64,000 bases of DNA from Erwinia_E haradaeae_G (GTDB lineage: Bacteria > Pseudomonadota > Gammaproteobacteria > Enterobacterales > Enterobacteriaceae), in assembly GCF_900698955.1 (NCBI RefSeq), contig NZ_LR217720.1, positions 248,001-312,000 on the forward strand, written 5' to 3'. The first letter of the stretch is position 1. Every line of letters begins with the position of its first letter. A model generated the notes under the pieces. The model saw only the letters and a program-made list of their open reading frames with translations. It had not been told where the DNA came from and did not search any database. Made by a program: the position numbers and the translations under genes. This document shows, piece by piece, positions 19,954-29,571 of this stretch.

Positions 19954-21270
19954 ATGTTATTTCTTTTAGACCCATCTATGTGGGCGGGTTTTCTCACGCT
20001 AATTGTTCTTGAAATTGTCCTTGGTATCGATAATTTAGTATTTATTGCCATACTAGCTGATAAACTTTTACCGAGACAGCGTGATAAAGCTCGTTTAACT
20101 GGGCTATCTTTAGCTATGGTTATGCGGTTGGGTCTTCTTTCTTTGATCTCGTGGATGGTGACGATGAGTCATCCACTTTTTACCGTAGGTGATTTTAGTT
20201 TTTCTGGACGTGATTTAATGCTGCTCACGGGAGGAGTGTTTCTATTATGCAAGGCCACAACGGAGCTTCATGAGCGTCTGGAAAACCGAGATGTTCATGG
20301 CGTGAGGCAGAAAGGTTATGCGAGTTTTTGGTCCGTTGTGGTGCAGGTGGTCGTACTTGATGCTGTTTTTTCCCTCGATGCAGTTATTACTGCAGTAGGC
20401 ATGGTCAATCATTTATCAGTAATGATGATGGCAGTAGTCATAGCTATGGGGGTTATGCTGATTGCTTCTAAACCATTAACTAATTTTGTTAATGTGCACC
20501 CAACAGTAGTGGTACTATGCTTGAGTTTTTTACTCATGATTGGATTTAGTTTGGTAGCGGAAGGTTTTAATTTTCACATACCAAAAGGATATTTATATGC
20601 AGCTATTAGTTTCTCCATTGTAATTGAGTTATTTAATCAGATGGCACGACGTAATTTAATCCGTTATCAAGAACGACGACCTATGCGAGAAAGAACTGCG
20701 GAAGCTATTCAACGTCTGATGGGTAATAATCGGCAAAATGTAAGCCATAGCTTTGTGCATGATGTAGTAGAGACATTGTCACCTAAAGAAGAATTTAAAG
20801 ACGAAGAACGTTATATGATGAATGGCGTATTAACTTTTGCTGCTCGTTCAGTACGTAGTATCATGACACCACGTAGAGATATTTCTTGGGTCGACCTGAC
20901 TAGACCTCGCGATGAAGTGCGTATGCAGCTTTTAGATACTCCACATAGTCTATTCCCAGTGTGCAGTGGCACACTGGATTCTATTATCGGTGTAGTTCGG
21001 GCCAAGGAGCTTTTAGTTGCATTAGATCATGGTATTGATGTGGCTGTTTTTGCAAGCGGAACACCGCCTATTATTATATCAGACACTCTCACTCCGCTCA
21101 ATCTTCTTGGAATTTTACGACGAGCCAAAGGTAGTTTTGTTGTGGTGACTAGTGAGTGTGGTATAGTTCAGGGGTTAATTACACCACTTGATGTACTAGA
21201 AGCTATTGCCGGTGAATTTCCTGATGAAGATGAAATTCTAGAGAGTATACCTGATGGATGTGGTTGTTAG
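19954..21270 (+). CDS. yoaE: TerC-family membrane protein YoaE with CBS domains, C-terminally truncated
   Basis: 438 residues against about 518 in E. coli YoaE. The TerC-type membrane domain (about 1-235) starts MLFLLDPSMWAGFLTLIVLE and has VLDAVFSLDAVITAVGM; two CBS domains follow (about 285-425, with IMTPRRDISWV and LLGILRRAKGSFVVV). The frame stops at DGCGC, just where E. coli continues DGWLVKGG into the CorC_HlyC domain, so about 80 residues are gone. Skipping one base restores DGWL in another frame, and further coding-like debris follows. The family probably acts in metal ion or envelope homeostasis, but its exact function is not settled. With the membrane and CBS parts intact the truncated protein may still work. 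Confidence 0.92.
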   Translation: MLFLLDPSMWAGFLTLIVLEIVLGIDNLVFIAILADKLLPRQRDKARLTGLSLAMVMRLGLLSLISWMVTMSHPLFTVGDFSFSGRDLMLLTGGVFLLCKATTELHERLENRDVHGVRQKGYASFWSVVVQVVVLDAVFSLDAVITAVGMVNHLSVMMMAVVIAMGVMLIASKPLTNFVNVHPTVVVLCLSFLLMIGFSLVAEGFNFHIPKGYLYAAISFSIVIELFNQMARRNLIRYQERRPMRERTAEAIQRLMGNNRQNVSHSFVHDVVETLSPKEEFKDEERYMMNGVLTFAARSVRSIMTPRRDISWVDLTRPRDEVRMQLLDTPHSLFPVCSGTLDSIIGVVRAKELLVALDHGIDVAVFASGTPPIIISDTLTPLNLLGILRRAKGSFVVVTSECGIVQGLITPLDVLEAIAGEFPDEDEILESIPDGCGC

Positions 21271-22380
21271 TTACTGGGTGTGTCTTCTGTAAGTGCTTTA
21301 TAGTGTTTACTAGTAGGTAATATTGTTTTCATAAAATATGAAAGACTGTCACATGCATACGATATGCATGAGGGATGGTCTGTTTATATATTGTATTAGC
21401 GCAGACAGTAAGGTAATCGGTACTACTACATGTACCCTATGAGAGATCAAATAATAGCAGATACTGATGATTATATTAGTGTTATACATGTCATGACAAT
21501 CTCAAAATACAGAGTCTGATGCGTCAGATACTCTTCTATTTTAATACTATCCAAATATTGTATTTAAAGTGAGTTTTTATTTATTTTTAGGTATCTAATA
21601 ACGATGATTATAATACAATATTGCATGTTTTTATATGTTTCATGATAACAATATACTTTGTTTTTTTCTTAGATAGTACATAGTATGTCAGTAGTGCACA
21701 AAGCTTATAGGTATGTAAGATATAAAGGATTTGTTATAAAAAACAAGCATATAGTATTCTTCTGCATGCATCGTGCACTAGTAACTTATGAGAGTTGTAT
21801 CATTATTATACAGTGATATGTGCGATGTGGTGATTAATCGTCTGATTGTAGTGTAATATGAGCGCTTGGTATTGATATTGGCGTTATATGTATTAAGGTA
21901 CGTATGCAATTTGATCTACTCAAGAGTAGAGTAGATAATGATATTTATGATATAAATAGATGATTTTTATAATATTTAAATCTCAAAATTTAATAAGGTA
22001 GTGTTTACGAGAGATCAGAGATACTTAGTCACACAAAAGATACTATATATAATATTGAATAAAATATTTATAGTCATTTATAAGACCGCCTAATAAAAAG
22101 ATACTAAGACGATGAGTAAGGATCAAGGGATACTGAAAAAAAGAGACGCTGTGTATAAGAGTGATTTTATGTCAAAACAATAAAAACAGAGTTTACAGCG
22201 ATTCTTCGATGGTATTTGTTTTCTTCATATTTTCACTCCACCCTTCCAGAATAGAAAATTATCAGAAATTCATCTTTTCTTTTATATTAGCAGCGTCACC
22301 GTTTCTATAATGTATGTGAGGTGATGTGATGGATGATGGCTAGTATAAGGGGGATTGCAGAGATTATAGTGGGAACATAT
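21271..22380. other. 1.1-kb spacer between yoaE and murJ
   Basis: The first 60-80 bases look like out-of-frame remains of the lost yoaE C-terminal domain, followed by a strong hairpin (21343-21381). The rest shows no gene. A TATAAT at 22306-22311 may be the -10 box of murJ, but I see no good -35. Confidence 0.55.
21343..21381 (+). terminator. Compound hairpin downstream of yoaE
   Basis: Inner perfect stem CATGCATA/TATGCATG (8 bp, loop CGA at 21360-21362) inside an outer stem AGACTGTC/GGATGGTCT-side (8 bp, two wobbles), separated by a small internal loop. It is followed by GTTTATAT. It lies 73 bases after the present stop and probably ends the yoaE transcript. Confidence 0.45.
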
Positions 22381-23913
22381 ATGAATCTTTTAAAATCACT
22401 AGCTGTAGTTAGTTTAGTTACTGTATGTTCGCGGGTTTTGGGTTTTGCACGGGATACTCTCATAGCATGTATCTTTGGTGCAGGAATGGTCACTGATGCT
22501 TTTTTTGTTGCATTTAAGCTACCCAATTTACTACGTCGTATTTTTGCTGAAGGTGCTTTTTCTCAAGCGTTTGTTCCGCTTCTATCTGAGTATAAAGATA
22601 CTGAAAGCATAGAATCAACAAAAGTTTTTTTAGCTAAGGTATCTGGATTGCTTACATTTGTATTATTCTTGGTCACTTCGATAGGAATATTGGCTTCACC
22701 ATGGGTCATCCTCATTACTGCACCTGGTTTTTCTCACACTAATGATCAATTCTTTTTAACTATGTCGCTTTTGCGTATTATGTTTCCTTATATCATTTTT
22801 ATCTCTTTAGCTTCATTCGCTGGAGCAATCTTAAATACATGGAACTATTTTATTGTTCCGGCATTTACACCAACCTTGCTCAATATCAGTATTATTATCT
22901 TTGCTTTATTTGCTGCTCCATATTTTAACCCACCAGTTATGGTACTTGCATGGGCCGTTATGGTAGGTGGAATACTGCAATTTATTTATCAATTACCCTT
23001 TTTAAAAAAACTTGGATTGCTTGTCCTTCCATCTTTTCATTTATATGATAAGAGAATATGGCGATTGGTGTCTCAAATGGTATCTGCAACGATTAGTGTA
23101 TCTCTCGGTCAGTTATCGTTGATAATGAACACAATTCTTGCTTCTTTTTTAGAGGCAGGTTCAGTGTCATGGATGTATTATGCGGATCGTTTAATGGAAT
23201 TTCCTGCTGGAGTGCTTGGTGTAGCTCTTGGGACTATTCTTCTTCCCTCGTTAGCAAAAAGCTTTACGAGTGGTCATCAAGAAGAATATTCACTTCTCAT
23301 GGATTGGGGTTTACGTCTATGTTTTTTGCTAGCGATACCAAGCGCTATAGCGCTTGGTATCCTTGCTAAACCTCTTACTATTGTTTTATTCCAGTATGGA
23401 AAATTTACTGCTTTTGATGTGGAAATGACACAGCGTTCTCTCTTAGCTTATTCTGTTGGCCTAGTCGGATTAATTGTAGTAAAAGTTTTAGCTCCAGGGT
23501 TTTATGCCCGTCAGGATATGAATACTCCTTTGAAGGTTGCTATGTGTACATTGCTAGCAACGCAGATAATGAACTTAGCATTTATTAGTTCGTTAAAACA
23601 TGCTGGATTATCATTATCCATTGGGCTATCAGCTTGTGTAAATACCGGTCTATTGTATTGGCAAATACGTAAAAAGAATTTTTTTCAACCTCAGCCAGGA
23701 TGGTTGTGTTTTTTTATGCGTGTATTTTTTTCTGTGCTAGTAATGAGTGTTTCGCTAGTTTTGGTATTGCATATGAGTCCAGATTGGACTCTTGGTGATA
23801 TGCCAGCACGGATATTACGTCTAACAGTAGTTTGTTTGACTGGTATGAGTGTTTATATTTTAATGTTGTTTATAGTTGGTTTTCGTCTACGTGACTTTTC
23901 TCGCTTTATCTAG
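22381..23913 (+). CDS. murJ: Lipid II flippase MurJ (MviN)
   Basis: 510 residues from the chosen start (E. coli 511). A polytopic MOP-superfamily flippase, it moves lipid II across the inner membrane for peptidoglycan synthesis. MNLLKSLAVVS matches the E. coli N terminus, and FVAFKLPNLLRRIFAEGAFS, WMYYADRLMEFPAGVLGVAL and QYGKFTAFD are preserved. In-frame ATGs at 22333 and 22336 would add 15-16 unmatched residues but have a GAGGTG upstream, so the start is not fully settled. The gene contains a 28-bp perfect palindrome. Its presence implies that a cell wall is still made. Confidence 0.96.
   Translation: MNLLKSLAVVSLVTVCSRVLGFARDTLIACIFGAGMVTDAFFVAFKLPNLLRRIFAEGAFSQAFVPLLSEYKDTESIESTKVFLAKVSGLLTFVLFLVTSIGILASPWVILITAPGFSHTNDQFFLTMSLLRIMFPYIIFISLASFAGAILNTWNYFIVPAFTPTLLNISIIIFALFAAPYFNPPVMVLAWAVMVGGILQFIYQLPFLKKLGLLVLPSFHLYDKRIWRLVSQMVSATISVSLGQLSLIMNTILASFLEAGSVSWMYYADRLMEFPAGVLGVALGTILLPSLAKSFTSGHQEEYSLLMDWGLRLCFLLAIPSAIALGILAKPLTIVLFQYGKFTAFDVEMTQRSLLAYSVGLVGLIVVKVLAPGFYARQDMNTPLKVAMCTLLATQIMNLAFISSLKHAGLSLSIGLSACVNTGLLYWQIRKKNFFQPQPGWLCFFMRVFFSVLVMSVSLVLVLHMSPDWTLGDMPARILRLTVVCLTGMSVYILMLFIVGFRLRDFSRFI
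23334..23361. repeat. 28-bp perfect palindrome inside murJ
   Basis: GATACCAAGCGCTA is followed at once by its exact reverse complement TAGCGCTTGGTATC. It encodes the conserved AIPSAIALGI segment of MurJ, so codon constraints contribute, but a perfect 14+14 match in coding sequence is unusual. Confidence 0.95.
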
Positions 23914-24558
23914 GAGAATGAAGTAGATTCATGGTGGTTATTAAATCACAACATATGGTTGCAGATGTCATCTGAATAGCAGTTATCCTATACTAGTAGT
24001 ATATTTTATTTTATTAAAATTAATAATGGATATATACTACACCTAAGCATGGCATCCATAGAAGTACCGGATGATCCGCTATAAGCATGTTGTTATTAAG
24101 GCACGATATACGCATGGGTTATTTGCTTAGATAGAGTATACCTCGGAATGATTTGATAGTGTTAGCCTGTAAGCATGAAGAGAAAATATCAGCATATCTA
24201 TATAGTCATTGCAGGGTTAGTATGAAAAAAGAGATGGCTTATATAACCATAATGAGTCTAGTGGTTTTAGATAAAAAACTAATGGTTTTTGTATATCCCG
24301 TTGAATACACCAAAGGGCATAGGTATATGCTTAGAAGAGAGTTATGATTTTATATCGGTTGTTAAAAGAATTATTTATTATAAATATTTTGGATGATTTA
24401 TTATAAAATGCTCTAATTATATGTAGATAAACTATTCATGATCTGAATATTTATTTTAATAATTGATTAGCATAATTATTTTAAAAAGTTTTATTCAGTG
24501 GTACCTTTGATGAGTTGGTTTTCAAGCAATATCACTTTATGTGTACGAATTTACAGCA
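23914..24558. other. 0.65-kb spacer between murJ and lolA
   Basis: No recognisable gene. In E. coli ftsK precedes lolA; no FtsK gamma-domain residues are recognisable here. A 64-codon frame at 24153-24347 has no known match. Confidence 0.6.
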
Positions 24559-25176
24559 ATGATGAAAAAAATATTTATCACTATTTGTGTATTAGTTAGT
24601 ATTCTTAGCTCGAGAGGTATTGTATATGCTGATACGATTAGCGTTTTACAGCAGCGTCTTAATAAAGTGAACAGTTTTCATGCTGACTTTCATCAGAAAG
24701 TTAGTGATCATCGCAATGTTATACTGCAAGAGGAAGATGGACACCTTTGGGTAGCGCGACCAAACTATTTTTACTCGCATCTGTCTGCACCCAATGAAAA
24801 TATCTTAATCTCAAATGGTAATACGATATGGTTTTACACCCCCTGCATTCAACAAGTTAGCATCTATTCTATGCAACAAGCAATCCATAGTACTCCATTA
24901 ATACTCATATCGTGTAATCATCTCAAATATTGGAGACAATATCATATTTTGCAACAAGGAGATAATTTTTCTTTGACTCCTAAGGTATCGTTTAACAATA
25001 TAAAAAAATTTAGTATGAATGTATCACAGAACGGTATTATTAAAAAAGTAAGTATTTTTGAAGAGGATGGTATATGCATCAGCTATATTTTCACTAAATA
25101 TAAGATTGAAGCTATATCTTCTGATAAATTCCAATTTTCTGTACCAAATGGAATCACAGTAGATGACCAGAGATAA
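24559..25176 (+). CDS. lolA: Outer-membrane lipoprotein carrier protein LolA
   Basis: 205 residues with a signal peptide (E. coli 203). It carries lipoproteins through the periplasm from LolCDE to LolB. MMKKIFITICVLVSILSSRG is a classical signal peptide ending near VYA-D; the mature part has LNKVNSFHADFHQKV, DGHLWVARPNYF and NTIWFYTP, and ends VPNGITVDDQR, close to E. coli GVTVDDQRK. A GTG 18 bases upstream opens the same frame; either ATG of the MM pair (24559 or 24562) is likelier. Divergence from E. coli is greater than for most window genes. In E. coli rarA and serS follow; serS is at 55.6 kb here. Confidence 0.94.
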   Translation: MMKKIFITICVLVSILSSRGIVYADTISVLQQRLNKVNSFHADFHQKVSDHRNVILQEEDGHLWVARPNYFYSHLSAPNENILISNGNTIWFYTPCIQQVSIYSMQQAIHSTPLILISCNHLKYWRQYHILQQGDNFSLTPKVSFNNIKKFSMNVSQNGIIKKVSIFEEDGICISYIFTKYKIEAISSDKFQFSVPNGITVDDQR

Positions 25177-26084
25177 TAGAGCATATATTGCATATAAGAC
25201 ATAAGAGAATTATAACATAACAATATAACAGTGTGTATTATTATCATAATAATAATATATATAGCGTCTATGTTACGCATGGGTGATTTCTTATCTATTA
25301 TACTAGTTATTAGTTTGATAATTAGAGTATGAAATAGGAAGATTTCAATGTGTTATTAACTTCTTTTTTAATGTGGTTAAATACTGAGTATACAATGTAG
25401 TATATAAGAAAATGAGAAGATATTTTGTAATATCTTATGATAAGAAGATGTGTAATAAATATTACTTGTATATCAAGATCCTTGATGCGTGCATAAGGAT
25501 ATTTGTATTTCATAACACAGATATCCATCTATACTTATTGTGATAATAAATGTTAAATATTCAGGAAGAATCAAAAGAGCGGATGAGTGTATTGGTGACT
25601 AGCCTGTAGTTTACTAATGCAGATTAGAAGGAAAATTTATCGTTCAGTATTTTGGCAAAATAATCTTATTTATTATATTTTTTAGTATGATGGTTTTTCA
25701 ACCATAGACTACATAGAATAATGTAGAATAAAGAGTACTCAAACTTTTAGGGAGCAATTCAGCATGCGATTCTAAGTATGTTGTTAGTATTATTTTTATG
25801 AAATTTTAATCAGAATATAGGAATGTTATGTCTATTCTATTTTCCGATGAAATTCTAACATTATGTTGTAAAGTACACCAATCCATAACTGTATAGATAG
25901 ACAAATGTTTTTTTAATACAGCGTGTGATCTATTTATCAAATTCAGCACAATGCGTATTGTGCGAAATAATGCTCGTATGGTGCATTGATCACGTAGAAT
26001 CTTGTATAAAAAATGTGATATATAACAATCACTACTAGTATAGTGATGCCTAGAGGTTTTTTCATTAGTGTGATATTATAATTT
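25177..26084. other. 0.9-kb spacer between lolA and proS
   Basis: I see no gene and no trace of rarA. A hairpin at 25946-25963 has a perfect 7-bp stem GCACAAT/ATTGTGC with loop GCGT and can be extended by TTC/GAA across a 1-base bulge; it lies about 120 bases before proS. Confidence 0.6.
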
Positions 26085-27824
26085 ATGCGTACTACTCAAT
26101 ATTTACTTGCGACTCTCAAAGAGAAACCTTCTTGTGCTGAATCAATGAGCCACCAACTGATGTTACGTGCTGGGATGATTCGACAATTAGCATCAGGTCT
26201 TTATACCTGGCTACCAACTGGCTTGCGTGTTTTAAAAAAAGTTGAAAATATTGTACGTGAAGAGATGCAAAAAGCGGGTGGGGTGGAAATATCTATGCCC
26301 ATAGTACAACCAGCTAAGTTATGGAAGAGAAGTAGACGCTGGGACCAGTATGGTGCAGAATTATTACGATTGATGGATCGTAATCATCGTTTTTTTGTAA
26401 TGGGACCTACTCATGAGGAAGTTATTACTGATTTAATGCGTAAAGAAATTCACTCTTATAAACAATTACCGATTAATGTATTTCAGATTCAAACAAAGTT
26501 TCGTGATGAAGTTCGTCCACGATGCGGTGTTATGCGTGCAAGAGAATTTTTAATGAAAGATGGTTATTCATTTCATATAAATCAGGACTCTCTAGAGCAT
26601 ACTTATTCTATTATGTATAATACTTATAGTAATATCTTACGGAGGATGGATTTAAATTTTTGTGTTGTCGAAGCAGATTCAGGTAGCATTGGTGGATGTG
26701 TGTCGCATGAGTTTCAGGTATTAGCGTCTAGTGGGGATAATAATATTGCATTTTCTACTGTATCTGAATATGCAGCTAATATAGAAATAGCAAAGACATT
26801 ACCACCAACTGCTATGCGCTCTCCTCCTACTCAAAAAAAAATACAGTTTTCTGCACCAGATCTTACTACAGACATTACCTCTCTTGCAACACATGGTAAT
26901 TTTTCAATTACAAACATAGTACAAACGTTTGTCGTTAAAGCGAGTCAAGAAAGCGACCATGAGTTGGTGGTTTTATTGATAAGAGGGGATCATGAAATAA
27001 ATAAAATTAAAGCAGAAAGCATCGATATAGTTTCCGCTCCGCTGATGTTTGCGACTGACCAAGAGGTTCGTCAATATATTTTAACAGGGCTAGGATCTAT
27101 AGGACCAGTAGGTATAAGTATACCTATTATAGCTGATCGTTCTGTTTCTATCATGAGTGATTTTATTGTTGGTGCTAATGTTGATGGTCAATATTTGAGC
27201 GGTGTAAACTGGGAGCGTGATCTACCTCTTCCGCGAATTGAGGATATTCGTAATATTGTTGAAGGGGATCTCAGTCCAGATGGTCAAGGTACATTATTAC
27301 TCCAACGTGGGATTGAGGTAGGTCATATTTTTCAGTTAGGTACAAAATACTCTCAAGCTTTTAAAGCTTTAGTTCAGGATAATGATGGTTCTAGCCAGAT
27401 TTTAAGAATGGGTTGCTACGGTATTGGTATTAGTCGTATTGTAGCTGCGGCCATTGAACAGAATCATGATCAACGTGGTATTATTTGGTCGCCATCTTTA
27501 GCGCCATTTCAGGTTGCTATTGTGCCTGTGTCTGTACAACAATCGCCTCGTATTCGATGTATAGCTGAAGATTTATATCATCAATTATTACTTCAAGGTA
27601 TCGATGTTATTTTAGATGATCGTATAGAAAGACCTGGCGTTATGTTTTCAGAAATGGATCTTATTGGCATTCCACATCTTTTAATCATAAATGATCGTAG
27701 TGCGAATCATGAGGTAGTGGAATGCCAATCTCGTGCATTAAATCAAAAACACATTCTCAAAATAAGTGAAATTTTTGCATATCTAACTGCATCTTTAAAA
27801 TTGCCACGTCAAATGAGAAAATAA
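26085..27824 (+). CDS. proS: Prolyl-tRNA synthetase
   Basis: 579 residues (E. coli 572). It is a class II synthetase of the bacterial type with an editing (INS) insertion at about 225-405. MRTTQYLLATLKEKPSCAES, class II motif 2 region FRDEVRPRCGVMRAREFLMKD, and motif 3 region GCYGIGISRIVAA are intact; the C-terminal anticodon-binding domain follows (about 470-570). It charges the tRNA-Pro encoded at 8893-8969. Single gene with long spacers. Confidence 0.97.
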   Translation: MRTTQYLLATLKEKPSCAESMSHQLMLRAGMIRQLASGLYTWLPTGLRVLKKVENIVREEMQKAGGVEISMPIVQPAKLWKRSRRWDQYGAELLRLMDRNHRFFVMGPTHEEVITDLMRKEIHSYKQLPINVFQIQTKFRDEVRPRCGVMRAREFLMKDGYSFHINQDSLEHTYSIMYNTYSNILRRMDLNFCVVEADSGSIGGCVSHEFQVLASSGDNNIAFSTVSEYAANIEIAKTLPPTAMRSPPTQKKIQFSAPDLTTDITSLATHGNFSITNIVQTFVVKASQESDHELVVLLIRGDHEINKIKAESIDIVSAPLMFATDQEVRQYILTGLGSIGPVGISIPIIADRSVSIMSDFIVGANVDGQYLSGVNWERDLPLPRIEDIRNIVEGDLSPDGQGTLLLQRGIEVGHIFQLGTKYSQAFKALVQDNDGSSQILRMGCYGIGISRIVAAAIEQNHDQRGIIWSPSLAPFQVAIVPVSVQQSPRIRCIAEDLYHQLLLQGIDVILDDRIERPGVMFSEMDLIGIPHLLIINDRSANHEVVECQSRALNQKHILKISEIFAYLTASLKLPRQMRK

Positions 27825-28068
27825 GGAATTATTTGTGCATTATTATGCGTACTTTAGTTTGTAATTCACTATTGCGTGTTATGGATAGATGATTTAAAAT
27901 AAGAGGTTTATTTTTTCTGTTCTCATAATATATTATTACAGCATGACAGAATGAATGTGGAAAGTATGGTCTCATTTTCAAAATAACTTATCATAACACT
28001 GGATTTTCTAGAAAATTATCAGTCAATTTTAAATTTCTCTTCATATTTATATATTGATATTTAATCTA

Positions 28069-28743
28069 TCATAGATGATTATTTTTGTTTTCTGAGATGT
28101 TGTGACGCCACAAGATATATGCAATGCCCATGGCACTAAACAGCATGAGCCCTAATGGAAGCACGATTAGAAAGAGCATGAACTGCGATTCATAATAATA
28201 AAATATTGCTGTATTACCAAGTAAAAAACCGGCTAGTAAAAGAACTAGCACCCAGAGAAAAGCGCTAGTCCAATTAAAAAATTGGAATTGTATGCTGTTT
28301 AAGCTCGATAGCCCGGCAATAGTCGGTAAAAGTGTACGTACAAATGCAATAAAACGACTAATAAATAATGCAGAGAGCCCGTATTTATGAAAGAGATAGT
28401 TCACTTTTTGGTGGTAATGTGCGGGAAGGTATGATAACCATTTTTTTATAATAAAAGTATTTCCTAGCCATTTGCCTTGTATGTAGCTTACCCAACAACC
28501 TAGACCAGCAGCGAGGGTCAAAATAATCAAGGTCAGGATACCATTTATTATTCCTTTAGCGATGAGTACACCCACTAGCACTAATAAACTATCTCCTGGT
28601 AAAAAAGATGTTGGTAGTAAACCGTTTTCTAAAAATAAAACAACAAATAAGAGAATATATAATGCCCAGATCAGAGAGGGGTCTGTAAGTGTAGTATAAT
28701 CATGCTGCCACAGGGCACAGGAAAGCGATTTTAAAATATCCAT
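28069..28743 (-). CDS. yqjA: DedA-family inner-membrane protein YqjA
   Basis: 224 residues from the chosen start (E. coli YqjA 220). MDILKSLSCALWQ aligns with E. coli MELLTQLLQALWA. LENGLLPTSFLPGDSLLVLV, GCWVSYIQGKWLG, LPAHYHQKVNYLFHKYGLSA and RFIAFVRTLLPTIAGLS match closely, with several membrane segments. DedA proteins take part in undecaprenyl phosphate and phospholipid recycling and in membrane energetics. An in-frame ATG at 28767 lies inside a strong hairpin and adds 8 unmatched residues, so I prefer 28743. Confidence 0.94.
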   Translation of the reverse strand: MDILKSLSCALWQHDYTTLTDPSLIWALYILLFVVLFLENGLLPTSFLPGDSLLVLVGVLIAKGIINGILTLIILTLAAGLGCWVSYIQGKWLGNTFIIKKWLSYLPAHYHQKVNYLFHKYGLSALFISRFIAFVRTLLPTIAGLSSLNSIQFQFFNWTSAFLWVLVLLLAGFLLGNTAIFYYYESQFMLFLIVLPLGLMLFSAMGIAYILWRHNISENKNNHL

Positions 28744-28764
28744 AATTATAGTTATCTCAGCGAT

Positions 28765-28798
28765 CATCTATACGATGTCATAGGACATCGTATAGATG
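28765..28798 (+). terminator. 15-bp perfect hairpin just upstream of yqjA
   Basis: CATCTATACGATGTC and GACATCGTATAGATG form a perfect 15-bp stem with a 4-base loop (ATAG). On the plus strand it is followed by GTTTTTGTT, like an intrinsic terminator; on the minus strand it sits in the yqjA leader, 22 bases before the chosen ATG. It could stop plus-strand transcription entering from yqjA, or act in the yqjA leader. Confidence 0.65.
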
Positions 28799-29264
28799 GT
28801 TTTTGTTAGAGTTAGGTATTGATGTAATCATTGTCATAGCGTGTGATATCGGATATACTTTGCTCAATAAAAGGTTGTAGTATTTACAGTGTGTTTATAA
28901 ATGATTCAGCATGTCTAATATCGGTGTTGTAAAATATATTTTTCTTAGTGATTATGGTAGTCTCAATTTTTATCTTCAATAATCCATTCAATATTAAGAC
29001 AGTATACTGATGTCTATTGTCTGAATAAGAGAAATCATGTTATTTTATTTTAATTTTCTTACTCAAGTATTTGTTGAACAACAAAAGATGTTTTATAGAC
29101 ACTTTTTATAGATCTTATTATAAGATATGATCTTAGATATATTTTAGGAGTAACAAGATTATTGTGGAGAATCAGTGATTCTCACTCAATGCCAGTACTT
29201 GCAATAATCTCGTTATATTGTGTGATTACACCCATCCTTTAAAACAACCATATACTCATCGCTG
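28799..29264. other. Spacer between yqjA and the lon fossil, with a nested hairpin
   Basis: Mostly featureless AT-rich sequence. At 29152-29214 AACAAGATTATTG pairs with CAATAATCTCGTT (12 of 13 positions) around an inner 7-bp hairpin GAGAATC-AGT-GATTCTC (29167-29183). Function unknown. Confidence 0.5.
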
Positions 29265-29520
29265 CTAGCGAGTAGGAAGAATAAATTTTTTAAAACACTT
29301 TTCTGGAATTAAATCTGCTATAAAGATTGAGCTGGAATCATGATGAAAAAATGTGGTGATTTTCTATAGAAAGATCATAAAAAGTCTATCAGTTTGTCAC
29401 TGAATAAAATGCATGGCCTCTTATGTACAATGGATTAATATTATAACTTATAGTTATGACTACTCGAAAGTATATTATATAGGTCAATGCATTGCTTGCT
29501 TTCTGGAAGCCGTTAATTTT
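29265..29520 (-). pseudogene. lon: Fossil of lon (ATP-dependent protease, protease-domain remnant)
   Basis: Downstream of clpX, where enterobacteria carry lon, the reverse strand reads FQKASNALT (29482-29508; Lon MQESIQAALT), then INP in the same frame at 29431-29439 (Lon GINPDFY), then in another frame TTFFHHD (Lon KTVLIPHEN) and IADLIPEKCFKKFIL at about 29275-29321 (Lon IADLDIHPVKRIEEVL). The order matches the Lon C-terminal protease domain. Stops and frameshifts separate the pieces, and the N-terminal two thirds is gone. The alignments were made by eye; the conserved gene position is the main support. Confidence 0.68.
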
Positions 29521-29571
29521 ACATATCATCATCTTCAAGGCAATCTTAATTACCTAAGTGTTAGAGTTTTG

